This document shows, piece after piece, positions 49,014 through 57,076 of a stretch of DNA of 64,000 nt. Position numbers and translations under genes: made by a program. This stretch comes from Halogeometricum limi (lineage in GTDB: Archaea; Halobacteriota; Halobacteria; Halobacteriales; Haloferacaceae). Under the pieces are notes generated by a model. It was not told the DNA's origin. It ran no database searches and worked only from the letters and a program-made list of their open reading frames with translations. Position 1 is the stretch's first letter; the number at the start of each line of letters is the position of its first letter. The DNA lies in NCBI RefSeq assembly GCF_900115785.1, contig NZ_FOYS01000001.1, positions 360,759 to 424,758 of the forward strand, written 5' to 3'.

Positions 49014-50189
49014 ATGCGAGGAATTCGTATCGGTCGTGTCTTCGGTATCCCGATTCAACTCAACCTCACGTTCCTCCTCGTCCTCCCGTTGTTCGCGTGG
49101 CTCATCGGTTCCGACGTGGCGCAGCTCGTCGGCGTCATCAACGGACTGTTCGGGTCGGCCATCGACGGGGCGGCGCTGACGGACGGGTCGCTCCAGTGGA
49201 TACTCGGTTCCGCGGCGGCTATCGGCCTGTTCCTCTGTGTGCTGTTTCACGAGTTCGGCCACTCGCTCGTCGCCATGCGCTACGGCTACGAGATAGAGTC
49301 GATAACGCTCTGGCTGTTCGGCGGCGTCGCCAACTTCGTCGAGATGCCCGAGGACTGGAAGCAGGAACTCGTCATCGCCGTGGCGGGTCCGCTCGTCAGC
49401 GTCGGGTTGGGCGTCCTCGCGTATCTCGGGTTCGTCGTCCTCCCCACCTCTCTGGACGCGGTGAAGTTCGTCCTCGGCTACCTCGCGCTCACGAACGTCG
49501 TCCTCGCCGTGTTCAACATGCTCCCCGGGTTTCCGATGGACGGCGGACGCGTCCTCCGCGCGCTCCTCGCGCGAAAGCGGTCGCACGCCAGAGCGACCCA
49601 AATCGCCGCCGAGGTGGGCAAGGGGTTCGCCTTCCTCTTGGGCATCGTCGGCCTGTTCTCGAACCTGTTTCTCATCGCCCTCGCCTTCTTCATCTACATG
49701 GGAGCCTCCTCGGAGGCCCAGCAGACGGTGATGAAGGCGGCGTTCGAGGACGTGACCGTCCGCGACATCATGACGCCGCGCGAGAAACTCGACGTGGTGG
49801 ACGTGCGGACGAGCGTCGCCGAACTGTTAGAGCGGATGTTCACCGAACGCCACACGGGCTACCCGGTGATGCGGCAGGGTCGTCTCGCGGGCATGGTGAC
49901 GCTGAACGACGCCCGGTCGGTGAACGAAGTCGAACGCGACGCCTACCTCGTCGAGGACGTGATGGCCGACGAACTCGCCACCATCGGTCCCGACGCGGAC
50001 GCGATGGACGCCATCACGGTGATGCAACAGCAGAACGTCGGGCGTCTCCCCGTCGTCGACGAATCGGGGGAACTCGTCGGCCTCATCTCGCGGTCGGACC
50101 TCATCACCGCGCTCAACATCATCCAGTCGCGCGGGTCGCTGTCGTCGATTCGCCGTCCCGACCCGACGGACGTGGTGGAAACGCGGTAG
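49014..50189 (+). CDS. Site-2 protease (M50) with CBS pair
   Basis: 391 aa. Six helices with H79-E80-F81-G82-H83 (LFHEFGHSLVAMRYG) and the second zinc motif NMLPGFPMDGGRVLRA. Two CBS domains occupy the C-terminal ~150 residues (MTPREKLDVVDVRTSVAELL; VEDVMADELATIGPDADAMD; then VGRLPVVDESGELVGLISRS). Members cut membrane-spanning substrates within the bilayer, with CBS domains sensing nucleotides. The substrate is unknown. Confidence 0.92.
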   Translation: MRGIRIGRVFGIPIQLNLTFLLVLPLFAWLIGSDVAQLVGVINGLFGSAIDGAALTDGSLQWILGSAAAIGLFLCVLFHEFGHSLVAMRYGYEIESITLWLFGGVANFVEMPEDWKQELVIAVAGPLVSVGLGVLAYLGFVVLPTSLDAVKFVLGYLALTNVVLAVFNMLPGFPMDGGRVLRALLARKRSHARATQIAAEVGKGFAFLLGIVGLFSNLFLIALAFFIYMGASSEAQQTVMKAAFEDVTVRDIMTPREKLDVVDVRTSVAELLERMFTERHTGYPVMRQGRLAGMVTLNDARSVNEVERDAYLVEDVMADELATIGPDADAMDAITVMQQQNVGRLPVVDESGELVGLISRSDLITALNIIQSRGSLSSIRRPDPTDVVETR

Positions 50190-50204
50190 ACGACGCTCTC
50201 CCCG

Positions 50205-50948
50205 CTACTCGGACTTCTCTCCCGCTTCGACCAACTCAACGCCGGCGTTCTCGACCAGCCACGACGACGCTTCGGCCAGTTCCGCCTCGTCCGTCGCGGT
50301 GAGTTTGATTCGCGTTCGCGTCCCCTCGCGGTTCGGGTAACTGCCGACGCGGACGCCGAAGCGAGACGCCACGCGGGCCAACGGGTCCGCCATCGCGCCC
50401 TCCGGTTGCGGCGTGTAGAACGTCTTCGCCGCCACCGTCCCGCCGAAGTCTTCGGCGACGTTCTCGAAGACGGCGCGCATCTCCTCGGGGATTCCGGGGA
50501 GGACGTAGACGTTCTCGGCGACGCACCCGGGCGCGAGGCCCTCGGGGTTCGGAATCGGCGTCGCCGCCGCGGGCATGGAGGCGTACCACTCGACGTTCAG
50601 GTCGAAGTCGATGTCCGGGCGGCGTTCGAGGATTCGCTCGATGGTCGCCTCCACGTCGGCGGCGGCGACGGGGTTCAGTTCCAACTCGCGGTCCAGTCCG
50701 GCGGCGACGCCCGCCATCGTCAGGTCGTCCGGCGTCCCGCCGAGTCCGCCCGTGAGGAGGACGGCGTCGAACGCGGCGGCCCACTCGCGCACCGTCTCGG
50801 CGATGACTGACTCCTCGTCGGGGACGGTCAGAACCCGCACGACGTTCACGCCCCGTTCGGTCAGTTCCCGGGCCAACCACGTCGCGTTCGTGTTCTCGAT
50901 GTCGCCCGCGAGGAGTTCGTTGCCGACGGTCACGATAGCGACGTCCAT
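50205..50948 (-). CDS. CinA-like molybdopterin-binding domain protein
   Basis: 247 aa. The N-terminal domain matches the MoaB/Mog-like fold of CinA: AIVTVGNELLAGDIENTNAT, LLTGGLGGTPDDLTMAGVAA and ENVYVLPGIPEEMRAVFENV. The C-terminal nicotinamide-nucleotide amidase domain of bacterial CinA is absent, as in archaeal forms. It may act on a pyridine-nucleotide derivative or molybdopterin. Convergent with the site-2 protease gene. Confidence 0.87.
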   Translation of the reverse strand: MDVAIVTVGNELLAGDIENTNATWLARELTERGVNVVRVLTVPDEESVIAETVREWAAAFDAVLLTGGLGGTPDDLTMAGVAAGLDRELELNPVAAADVEATIERILERRPDIDFDLNVEWYASMPAAATPIPNPEGLAPGCVAENVYVLPGIPEEMRAVFENVAEDFGGTVAAKTFYTPQPEGAMADPLARVASRFGVRVGSYPNREGTRTRIKLTATDEAELAEASSWLVENAGVELVEAGEKSE

Positions 50949-50988
50949 GTCCGCACCTCGGTTCGCATCGGCATATCGGTACCGTGAG

Positions 50989-51055
50989 AACGAGGTGCGA
51001 ACGCGGCACGAACGAAGCGGAACCGAGCGCGAACGAAGCGCGAACGACGTCCGAG
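50989..51055. repeat. Imperfect GCGAACGAAGCG-type tandem repeats
   Basis: Several iterations of a 10-13 base unit (GTGCGAACGCGGCACGAACG, GCGCGAACGAAGCGCGAACG) lie between the CinA-like gene and the small zinc-ribbon gene, in the promoter-side region of both. Short, with partial self-complementarity. Role unknown. Confidence 0.45.
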
Positions 51056-51132
51056 GAAGCCGCTCCTTAACTCGAAACCGAAGAAAAGTACAGTCATCCG
51101 TAATTAAGTAGTTTGACTACGATTCGTCATTT

Positions 51133-51336
51133 ATGCTGGGTGACTCGCCGTTCGACGACCGAATCGCCGACGTCCACTACGTCGCCTGCCGCGAGTGTGG
51201 CCACCTGTTCGAGACCATCGAAGACGACCACCTCACCGGCGACTGTCCGGGGGCGGTGACGACGCAGGTGGAGTACGCTCGTCAGTACCCGGACGCCCCC
51301 CTGGCGACGCGAGAATCGGTCGAGAGGTCGGCGTAG
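51133..51336 (+). CDS. Small zinc-ribbon protein
   Basis: 67 aa. CRECGHLFETIEDDHLTGDC has the CxxC of a ribbon and a further Cys, with His residues that could complete the site. A TATA-like stretch (CGTAATTAAGTAG) lies ~25 bases upstream. Haloarchaea carry many such stand-alone ribbons with unknown partners. Confidence 0.72.
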   Translation: MLGDSPFDDRIADVHYVACRECGHLFETIEDDHLTGDCPGAVTTQVEYARQYPDAPLATRESVERSA

Positions 51337-51528
51337 CGTCGACTGCACGAAACCCCGTCCGTCTCCGTCCGTCTCGAACCCCTCGCGACGGGCAGTAGTG
51401 CCGCCCGTCCGAACGAGCGAGCGTCCGCCACGAGGAGTCGGTGACGCGCGAGATGCGGGCCGAATTTGGGTCAGAGTTCGTGAACATCTCGGACGACACT
51501 CAAGTACTCCTCCTCCAACTCGACGGAT

Positions 51529-52008
51529 ATGGCCGCGACACTGACGCAGGACGTGCTCGACTTCGAACTCCCGAACGTCGGCACCGGACCCGAGACGTAC
51601 TCGCCCGCCGACAGCGACGCCGACTACCTCGTTCTCCTCTTACAGCGAGACTACTACTGTCGCCAGTGCCGCCGGCAAGTCCAGAGCGTCAAGCGTCGGT
51701 ACGACGAGTTCGAGGCGGCGGGGATGGAAGTCGTCTCCGTCCTTCCGAACGACCCCGACAGGGCCGTCGACTGGCAGACGACGTACGAACTGCCGTTTCC
51801 GCTCCTGGCGGACCCCAAGAAAGAACTGGCAGACGAGTTCGACCAACCGACGCGCTTCGGCGTCCTCGGCGCGTTGCACGACGTCATCGGCCGACTCCCC
51901 GAGGCACTCGTCGTCGACCTGTCGACCGGAGAGATACTGCTGGACCACGCCGGACAGTCCCGAGACGACAGACCGGACGTCGACGAGCTGCTGGCGTGTG
52001 CGGCGTGA
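51529..52008 (+). CDS. Peroxiredoxin-like thiol protein (CRQC)
   Basis: 159 aa from the ATG at 51529. AhpC/TSA-like core: LVLLLQRDYYCRQCRRQVQS with C44-x2-C47, EVVSVLPNDPDRAV, FPLLADPKKELADEF and a C-terminal strand EALVVDLSTGEILLDHAG. The CxxC is thioredoxin-like rather than the TxxC of typical peroxiredoxins, so it may be a thiol-disulfide reductase or atypical bacterioferritin-comigratory-type enzyme. Confidence 0.84.
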   Translation: MAATLTQDVLDFELPNVGTGPETYSPADSDADYLVLLLQRDYYCRQCRRQVQSVKRRYDEFEAAGMEVVSVLPNDPDRAVDWQTTYELPFPLLADPKKELADEFDQPTRFGVLGALHDVIGRLPEALVVDLSTGEILLDHAGQSRDDRPDVDELLACAA

Positions 52009-52123
52009 GTTCGGCCGCGCGCGAGTCGACTCGTTCCCGCCAGAGAGACAGTTGCGATCGTTCTGGTAGTACTTCCTGACAGAGGACGAACATTCTTCGG
52101 GCAGCCGCCACAATCGCCGCTGG

Positions 52124-52555
52124 ATGGTCACATCGATACCTCTCGACACGGCGAAAGAACTCGTCGAGGCAGCGGAGGAGCGCGCAGAAGAGATAGAGAA
52201 CCCGATGGTAATCACCGTCGCAAACGACGAGGGCAACCTCGTCGCACAGCACCGGATGGACGACGCGTGGCTCGCGTCCGTCTCCATCTCGCGGAACAAA
52301 GCGTACACGTCCGCGGCGCTGGACACGCCGACGCACGAGTTGGCGGAAGCGTCACAGCCCGGAAACTCGCTGTACGGACTCCAGACCACGGACGAGGGCC
52401 GAATCGTCGTCTTCGGTGGCGGCTATCCGCTGCAGCGAGACGGTGACGTCGTCGGCGCTATCGGCGTCTCCGGCGGGGCCGTCGAACAGGACCGCGACGT
52501 CGCGGAGGCGGGCCTGGAACGGTGGGAGACGCTCGTCGAAGAAGGCTCGGCGTAG
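52124..52555 (+). CDS. GlcG/HbpS-family heme-binding domain protein
   Basis: 143 aa. Motifs DTAKELVEAAEERAEEIENP, MVITVANDEGNLVAQHRMDD, ISRNKAYTSAALDTPTHELA, and GGGYPLQRDGDVVGAIGVSG match the family. Relatives bind heme or cobalamin-like cofactors, or act with glycolate oxidase or sensor kinases; none of these is nearby. Cytoplasmic, no signal peptide. Confidence 0.87.
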   Translation: MVTSIPLDTAKELVEAAEERAEEIENPMVITVANDEGNLVAQHRMDDAWLASVSISRNKAYTSAALDTPTHELAEASQPGNSLYGLQTTDEGRIVVFGGGYPLQRDGDVVGAIGVSGGAVEQDRDVAEAGLERWETLVEEGSA

Positions 52556-52657
52556 AACCGGACGGACGGTTCAGCGGGCGTCGTCCACGGACGCTGTGGC
52601 GGACCCCTCCGGTCGGATGCGGTCGATTGCGGCGCTACTCCCCCCCCGATGCCGCAC

Positions 52658-52816
52658 TCACCGTCGGACCGGTTCCGACACGGTCGACTGAATCCACGCG
52701 TTCTCGTTGTCGCCGTCCTGGATGACGGCGACCGTATCGTCGGCAGACTCGTATTCGATGTACCGGTACTCCGCCTCTTCTGTCGGTTCGTCCGTCGGGT
52801 TCTTCGGTAGCTTCAT
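52658..52816 (-). CDS. Small conserved haloarchaeal protein
   Basis: 52 aa from the ATG at 52816 (MKLPKNPTDEPTEEAEYRYI). The end, VIQDGDNENAWIQSTVSEPV, matches a pattern I associate with very small haloarchaeal proteins (possibly the DUF7331 type; not checked). Soluble and acidic. Function unknown. Confidence 0.55.
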   Translation of the reverse strand: MKLPKNPTDEPTEEAEYRYIEYESADDTVAVIQDGDNENAWIQSTVSEPVRR

Positions 52817-53002
52817 TGTCGGTCTCCTTCCCCAGTGCCTTCCGCACGCCTTCGGCGTCTTCGGATATGCGTGTGTCTGACTAACACCTACTGCGTAGAT
52901 AGATAGCACCGGCCGAGACGCGACGCTATACCCATAGTGTTGCTCGACGCGTCGGCTCCTCACGGAACGAGCGCTCACGGGCGATGAGCTTCGAGAGACG
53001 GC

Positions 53003-53223
53003 CTGCAGTGCGAGAATCGAACCCCACTCGCAACCTCGCTTCGCTCGGTTGCTCCCTGATTCAATTCTCTCGTCACACCGTTCTCCGACGACCGAGGGCA
53101 TTCCTCGCGACGCTCGCTGACGCGAGCAATCGCTCGGCGAGTGGTCGTCGGAAGGAAGGTCCGGGTGCGAGAATTGAACCCGGTGCGAGACTCACTCCGC
53201 TCGTCTCGCGTGGCTCAATTCTC
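53003..53223 (-). repeat. tRNA-His 3'-end mimic repeats
   Basis: Downstream of tRNA-His the last 24 bases of the tRNA (T-arm and acceptor) recur perfectly at 53158-53181. Across a GCGAGAC/GTCTCGC hairpin an inverted T-arm, GGCTCAATTCTC, follows at 53212-53223. A more divergent second unit lies at about 53008-53069 (TGCGAGAATCGAACCCC, hairpin, GATTCAATTCTC). The tRNA is separated from the first unit by a GTCTGC/GCAGAC hairpin with CAGAAA. The same order occurs next to tRNA-Pro (10.33-10.59 kb). Confidence 0.84.
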
Positions 53224-53265
53224 TGTACGGACTTTCGTCTGCTCACGTAGTTCGCAGACAGAAAG

Positions 53266-53339
53266 GTCCGGGTGCGAGAATTGAACCCGCGTCTCAGCCT
53301 CCACAAGGCTGAAGGATAGTCCACTACCCTAACCCGGAC
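53266..53339 (-). tRNA. tRNA-His (GUG)
   Basis: 74 nt including the G(-1) that pairs with C73, an identity element of tRNA-His. Acceptor TCCGGGT/ACCCGGA, anticodon stem CAGCC/GGCTG with loop TTGTGGA giving anticodon GTG, T-arm GCGGG-TTCAATT-CTCGC. CCA is not encoded. Followed on its 3' side by repeated mimics of its own 3' end. Confidence 0.95.
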
Positions 53340-53455
53340 ACGCATCTACTGGTATCCTCGTGTGACTAAAATACGTTACGACTCCGGTTTCGGACGCGTG
53401 CGATGCTCACACACGGCCGAATCGGGTTGATTGTCTCGCCCGCCGTAACTGTGGC

Positions 53456-53980
53456 ATGCTACGCCTCGGAGACGAAGCACCGACGTTCTCGCTCCCCGGC
53501 ACGGCGGGCGACGACGCCGACGAACACTCGCTGTCGGAGTACACGGACAACGGCTGGCACGTCGTTCTCGTGTTCTATCCGTTCGACTTCCACCCGGCGT
53601 GCATCGCCCAGTGGTGCGCGCTCCGCGACGCCGACTGGCTCTCCCTCCTCGACGACACCGTCGTCCTCGGCGTCGGCGGGGACAGCGTCTACGCACACGG
53701 GGAGTTCGCACGCGCGTACAACGTCGAGTTCCCGCTCCTCTCGGATTCGGACGGCGACGTCGCGGCGGCGTACGGCGTCCGCGAGGACGAGTTCGAGGGC
53801 CACCGCGACGTGCCGGGAATGGCGCTTTTCGTCGTCGACCCGGGGCGACGGATTCGCTTCGCGTGGCGGGGCGGTGCGGCCGACGCGGAACCCGACTTCG
53901 ACGCCGTCCGGGAGGTGTTGGGCCACTCGGGCGACGGGCGCGGACGGTCGAGCGACGACACCGAGTCGGCGGACGCGTGA
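53456..53980 (+). CDS. Peroxiredoxin (AhpC/TSA, BCP-like)
   Basis: 174 aa. FYPFDFHPACIAQWCALRDA places the peroxidatic Cys at C49 in the FYPxDF context, with a second Cys at C54 (BCP-type). Supporting motifs: LGDEAPTFSLPGTAG, TVVLGVGGDSVYAHGEFARA, FPLLSDSDGDVAAAYGV and MALFVVDPGRRIRFAW. It probably reduces peroxides with a thioredoxin or gamma-glutamylcysteine-linked reductant. Upstream of the 151-aa gene on the same strand. Confidence 0.9.
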   Translation: MLRLGDEAPTFSLPGTAGDDADEHSLSEYTDNGWHVVLVFYPFDFHPACIAQWCALRDADWLSLLDDTVVLGVGGDSVYAHGEFARAYNVEFPLLSDSDGDVAAAYGVREDEFEGHRDVPGMALFVVDPGRRIRFAWRGGAADAEPDFDAVREVLGHSGDGRGRSSDDTESADA

Positions 53981-54052
53981 GACGCCGCGACACCGACCCC
54001 CGGGCGAGAGCGAGACTCTTTTGCCGCCGTAGGGAGGATATACGGGCGAACA

Positions 54053-54508
54053 GTGGCCATCACGGACAAGATATACCTGAAGAACCACCGCGAAATCGTC
54101 TCCCAGTTGGACGTGAACATCCCGAAAGGGGCGTTCAAGGGGGCGACGATGGACGTGCTCTACTCGGGTGAGGGACTCTCGAAGGTGGACGCGGCGACGC
54201 GTGACCGCCTGCTCGACTTCGCGAAGGACTTTCTGGACCCCGAGAACCCCGACGACCTGTACACGGGCTACCCCGAACGCCAGTTCGTCACGTACCTCCT
54301 CGAACTCCGCGCGCAGGGTCTCGGCCCGGACGCCATCGTCGACGTGATGGGCGACGAGTACATGCTGTACGCCTACCCCGGCGACGTGCTCTCCTTCCTC
54401 GACGACGCGGTGCGGACGCTGGAAGCCGTCGAGACGCTCTCGGACGTGGAGGGCGACGCCGAGATGGCGAAGAAAGCAAGAGAGGCGCGGCAGGCGCTCA
54501 CCGGGTGA
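54053..54508 (+). CDS. Conserved haloarchaeal hypothetical protein
   Basis: 151 aa from the GTG at 54053 (V-AITDKIYLKNHREIVSQL). Mainly helical, soluble and acidic (LLDFAKDFLDPENPDDLYTG, DDAVRTLEAVETLSDVEGDA). No motif that suggests a catalytic role. About 70 bases after the peroxiredoxin gene, possibly co-transcribed. Probably a member of an uncharacterised haloarchaeal DUF. Confidence 0.72.
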   Translation: MAITDKIYLKNHREIVSQLDVNIPKGAFKGATMDVLYSGEGLSKVDAATRDRLLDFAKDFLDPENPDDLYTGYPERQFVTYLLELRAQGLGPDAIVDVMGDEYMLYAYPGDVLSFLDDAVRTLEAVETLSDVEGDAEMAKKAREARQALTG

Positions 54509-54544
54509 GCGCGGGCGTTGGGTCGGAGACGAGAGGCGGTGCGA

Positions 54545-54952
54545 CTAGCCGAGACGGAACGACGGTTCGTCCGCGTCGGCGTCTAAGTCTTCCAGTTGGA
54601 TGACTTCCTCTTCCTCGTCTTCGACCTGTTCGCGCAGGTAGTTGACGTAGCGTTTGTGTTCTTCGAGTTGTTCGCGGAGGTGGTCCGCTTCGAGTTCGAG
54701 ACGCTCGTGTTCCCGGATGAAACTCTTCGGGACGCGGACCTTCGGCGGGAACGACTTCTCCTCGTCTGCGCCCATCTGGTCGAGTTCGTGTTCCGGGACG
54801 ACTTGCACTTGGCCGTCGTGGGCAACGAGGGTGTCCACGTAGTCGCGGAAGACGGCCGACAGCGAGATATCCCGCTCTTCGGCTATCTCCCGAAGCGTCT
54901 CGAACGCGTCCTCGTTGACGCGAAACGAGATGGTCTTGTTCTTGTTGCCCAT
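54545..54952 (-). CDS. Ribbon-helix-helix regulator with C-terminal coiled coil
   Basis: 135 aa. The N-terminal RHH strand and helices are clear (NKNKTISFRVNEDAFETLRE, IAEERDISLSAVFRDYVDTL). The second half is a charged heptad-rich helix (ERLELEADHLREQLEEHKRY, VNYLREQVEDEEEEV), likely for dimer or tetramer formation. It could control the neighbouring genes; the operator is not identifiable here. Confidence 0.83.
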   Translation of the reverse strand: MGNKNKTISFRVNEDAFETLREIAEERDISLSAVFRDYVDTLVAHDGQVQVVPEHELDQMGADEEKSFPPKVRVPKSFIREHERLELEADHLREQLEEHKRYVNYLREQVEDEEEEVIQLEDLDADADEPSFRLG

Positions 54953-55036
54953 ATGTCGTCCGAGAGTTGTCGCTCCCGGCTACTTAATGCTTCGTCAGAC
55001 GCTCGCACGGGCGAAAAAGTCGGCTCGTGAGTCGGC

Positions 55037-55669
55037 TTACGTGCTCGGTTCCGGCGAGGCGGTGTCGGCGTCGTCGCCGCCGAGTTCGTCGCCGCCGGAC
55101 TCGTCTAAGCTCTCCAAGGCGGAGACGGCCATCGACTTGTAGCGGTCGGTCGGCAGGTCGTACTCCTCGCGGGCCATGCGGGCGTACTCGTTGCCCTCGT
55201 CGTCGAAGCGTTCGAGACGCTCGACCGTTCGCTGCGCCGTCTCGACGACCCAGCGGTCACGCGTGGCGGCGTCGACGACGCTGATGGACTCCGGTCGGAC
55301 GGAGACGTTCACCGACCCGTCGTCCGTCTCGTACGTCCGCGGCTTGCCGACGACGGAGACGTACGCGGGCGCTTCGAGGTCGCGGAGCGTGCTCGCGGCC
55401 TCTGGCTGGTACTGTCCGGCGTAGACGAAGAACGTCCCCGTCGGGTCGACGATGCGGCCGCGCCAGTACTCGTTGTCCTCGCCCACGTCCTCTTTCTCCG
55501 TCAGCGTGCCGACGAAGAAGATGCGGTTGGCCTTCTCTCCGCTCGGGAGCAGGAGGTAGACGGGGGCGCGTTCGTCGTCGGACTCTTTGAACGTGTAACT
55601 CGCGTCGTTGAACTCTTCGGCGAACACTCGCCGGGCGACCTCTCGGGTTGGAACTTCTTGGGAACTCAT
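55037..55669 (-). CDS. rpap3: RPA-associated protein (COG3390)
   Basis: 210 aa. Follows RPA with no gap, the arrangement of the Haloferax rpa3 operon. Motifs VARRVFAEEFNDASYTFKES, ANRIFFVGTLTEKEDVGEDN and GRIVDPTGTFFVYAGQYQPE are typical of RPA-associated proteins with an OB fold. In Haloferax the associated protein is needed with RPA3 for normal function in DNA repair. The acidic C-terminal tail (~185-210) is variable. Confidence 0.87.
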   Translation of the reverse strand: MSSQEVPTREVARRVFAEEFNDASYTFKESDDERAPVYLLLPSGEKANRIFFVGTLTEKEDVGEDNEYWRGRIVDPTGTFFVYAGQYQPEAASTLRDLEAPAYVSVVGKPRTYETDDGSVNVSVRPESISVVDAATRDRWVVETAQRTVERLERFDDEGNEYARMAREEYDLPTDRYKSMAVSALESLDESGGDELGGDDADTASPEPST

Positions 55670-56599
55670 TTAGATCGACCTCGCTTTGATGAGGACCGCT
55701 TCGGGGTCCGCTGGTTCGGTCAGGCGTTCGGTGTCGTCGGCCAGCACGTAGCGTCCCAGTTCGGGGCCGGAGACGCGGTAGTACGTGCCGACGAGGTCGG
55801 TGCGCATTTCGTCGACGACGACGGTGGTGTCGAGTGCGTCCATCGCCATCTCCTGGGCCTCCTCCAGCGAAATTCCGGTGAGTTCTTCGGTCATCTCGCG
55901 ACCGAAGATGACCTCGTGGACGGCGTCGCCGTCGTCCAAGACGCCCTTGATGCGCAGGTCGAACTCGCCGTCGACGTTGCCGTGTTCGTTACACCGGCCG
56001 TTCTGAAGGACGCGCGTACAGCCCTCCTCGGGGCACCGCTTGATGAGGCCGCTCCCGGACTGGATGTCCACGAGTGCGCCCTCGACGCTGGTGGAGTCGT
56101 CGCCCACCTCGATGTCCTCGTCGAGTTCTTCGATGCTGGTCGTCCGGTTGAGTTTCACAGAGAAGTTGCCCTGGTACTCGTCGGTGACGACGTTTCCGAG
56201 GCGGTACACCTTGCCCTCCTCCAGTTCGGGGAGTTCGGAGGTGGTGAAGGCGATGAACTTCATCCGCCCGGACTCGTCGCCGACGAGACCCACCTGCGAG
56301 ACCGACTCGCTTCGGGGTTCCCACAGTTCGACGACTTTCACCGTCACGTCGACCCACTGTTCGTCCTGGTCGATGTCCGCGAGGTGGACCTCGTCGTTCC
56401 CGCCGCGGCCGAGTTCGTCGCGTTCGAGGCCCGCCTCGTCGAGGTAGCTGTTGACGACGGAGCGTCGCGCTTCGTCGACGGGGACGCGGTACTCGTCGAC
56501 GAGGTTCTGGAGTCGGTCCTCGACGTCGTCCGCATCGACGTCCAAGTGGTCTGAAAACTGCTCTGCAATCTCCTCTGCGTGTGTTCGCAGGTCTGACAT
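55670..56599 (-). CDS. rpa3: Single-stranded DNA-binding protein RPA (RPA3 type)
   Basis: 309 aa from the ATG at 56599. An N-terminal helical segment (~1-65), one clear OB fold (~70-160: QWVDVTVKVVELWEPRSESV and RMKFIAFTTSELPEL), and a zinc finger C189-x4-C194...C203-x2-H206. One OB fold plus a zinc finger fits haloarchaeal RPA3 rather than RPA1 or RPA2. It binds ssDNA in replication and repair. Cotranscribed with the downstream rpap gene (adjacent codons). Confidence 0.88.
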   Translation of the reverse strand: MSDLRTHAEEIAEQFSDHLDVDADDVEDRLQNLVDEYRVPVDEARRSVVNSYLDEAGLERDELGRGGNDEVHLADIDQDEQWVDVTVKVVELWEPRSESVSQVGLVGDESGRMKFIAFTTSELPELEEGKVYRLGNVVTDEYQGNFSVKLNRTTSIEELDEDIEVGDDSTSVEGALVDIQSGSGLIKRCPEEGCTRVLQNGRCNEHGNVDGEFDLRIKGVLDDGDAVHEVIFGREMTEELTGISLEEAQEMAMDALDTTVVVDEMRTDLVGTYYRVSGPELGRYVLADDTERLTEPADPEAVLIKARSI

Positions 56600-56797
56600 G
56601 GTTTCACTCGCCTCCACCTTGGTTTCCGTTGGGAGGCATACGTCGGTTGGCTCCCGATGGTTAATAAAGTATCGTACATCCCGAAACTGAAAACGGTCCC
56701 GTGTGGCTCCCTTCCTCCCGAATTCGGCCGCTTCCACGGTCCCGAATTCGGCCACCAACGGACCTATAGCCTCGGCGTCCCCATCGCTCCGTAACCG

Positions 56798-57076
56798 ATG
56801 GACGACCGCCTCGAACGGTTCGTACGTGAGAAGTTCCGCGCCGCCGGCCGGCAGTACGCCCGCGCGAGAGACGCGTACAACGAAGGGAAACGCGGCGCGG
56901 ACCCGCGCCTCCCGCGGGACGACGAGGGACGGGTTCGTCTCGTCTGCCGTCGCTACGCCGAACGCCGCGCCGTCGGCGTCGACACCGACGGCTATCCGGC
57001 GTGCTTCGAGGCCGGTCACCCCGACTGCGAGGGCTGTGCGGAGGACGTCCGAACGGGGGTCGTCGAGACGTGGTAG
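56798..57076 (+). CDS. Conserved haloarchaeal protein (DUF7091-like)
   Basis: 92 aa. Pattern RLERFVREKFRAAGRQYARA, RVRLVCRRYAERRAVGVDTD, YPACFEAGHPDCEGCAEDVR and the end GVVETW match a small haloarchaeal DUF (probably DUF7091). The C-x11-C-x4-C-x2-C arrangement suggests a zinc site. Divergent from rpa3 by ~200 bases and overlapping the nucleotidyltransferase start by seven bases, so cotranscribed with it. Confidence 0.74.
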   Translation: MDDRLERFVREKFRAAGRQYARARDAYNEGKRGADPRLPRDDEGRVRLVCRRYAERRAVGVDTDGYPACFEAGHPDCEGCAEDVRTGVVETW

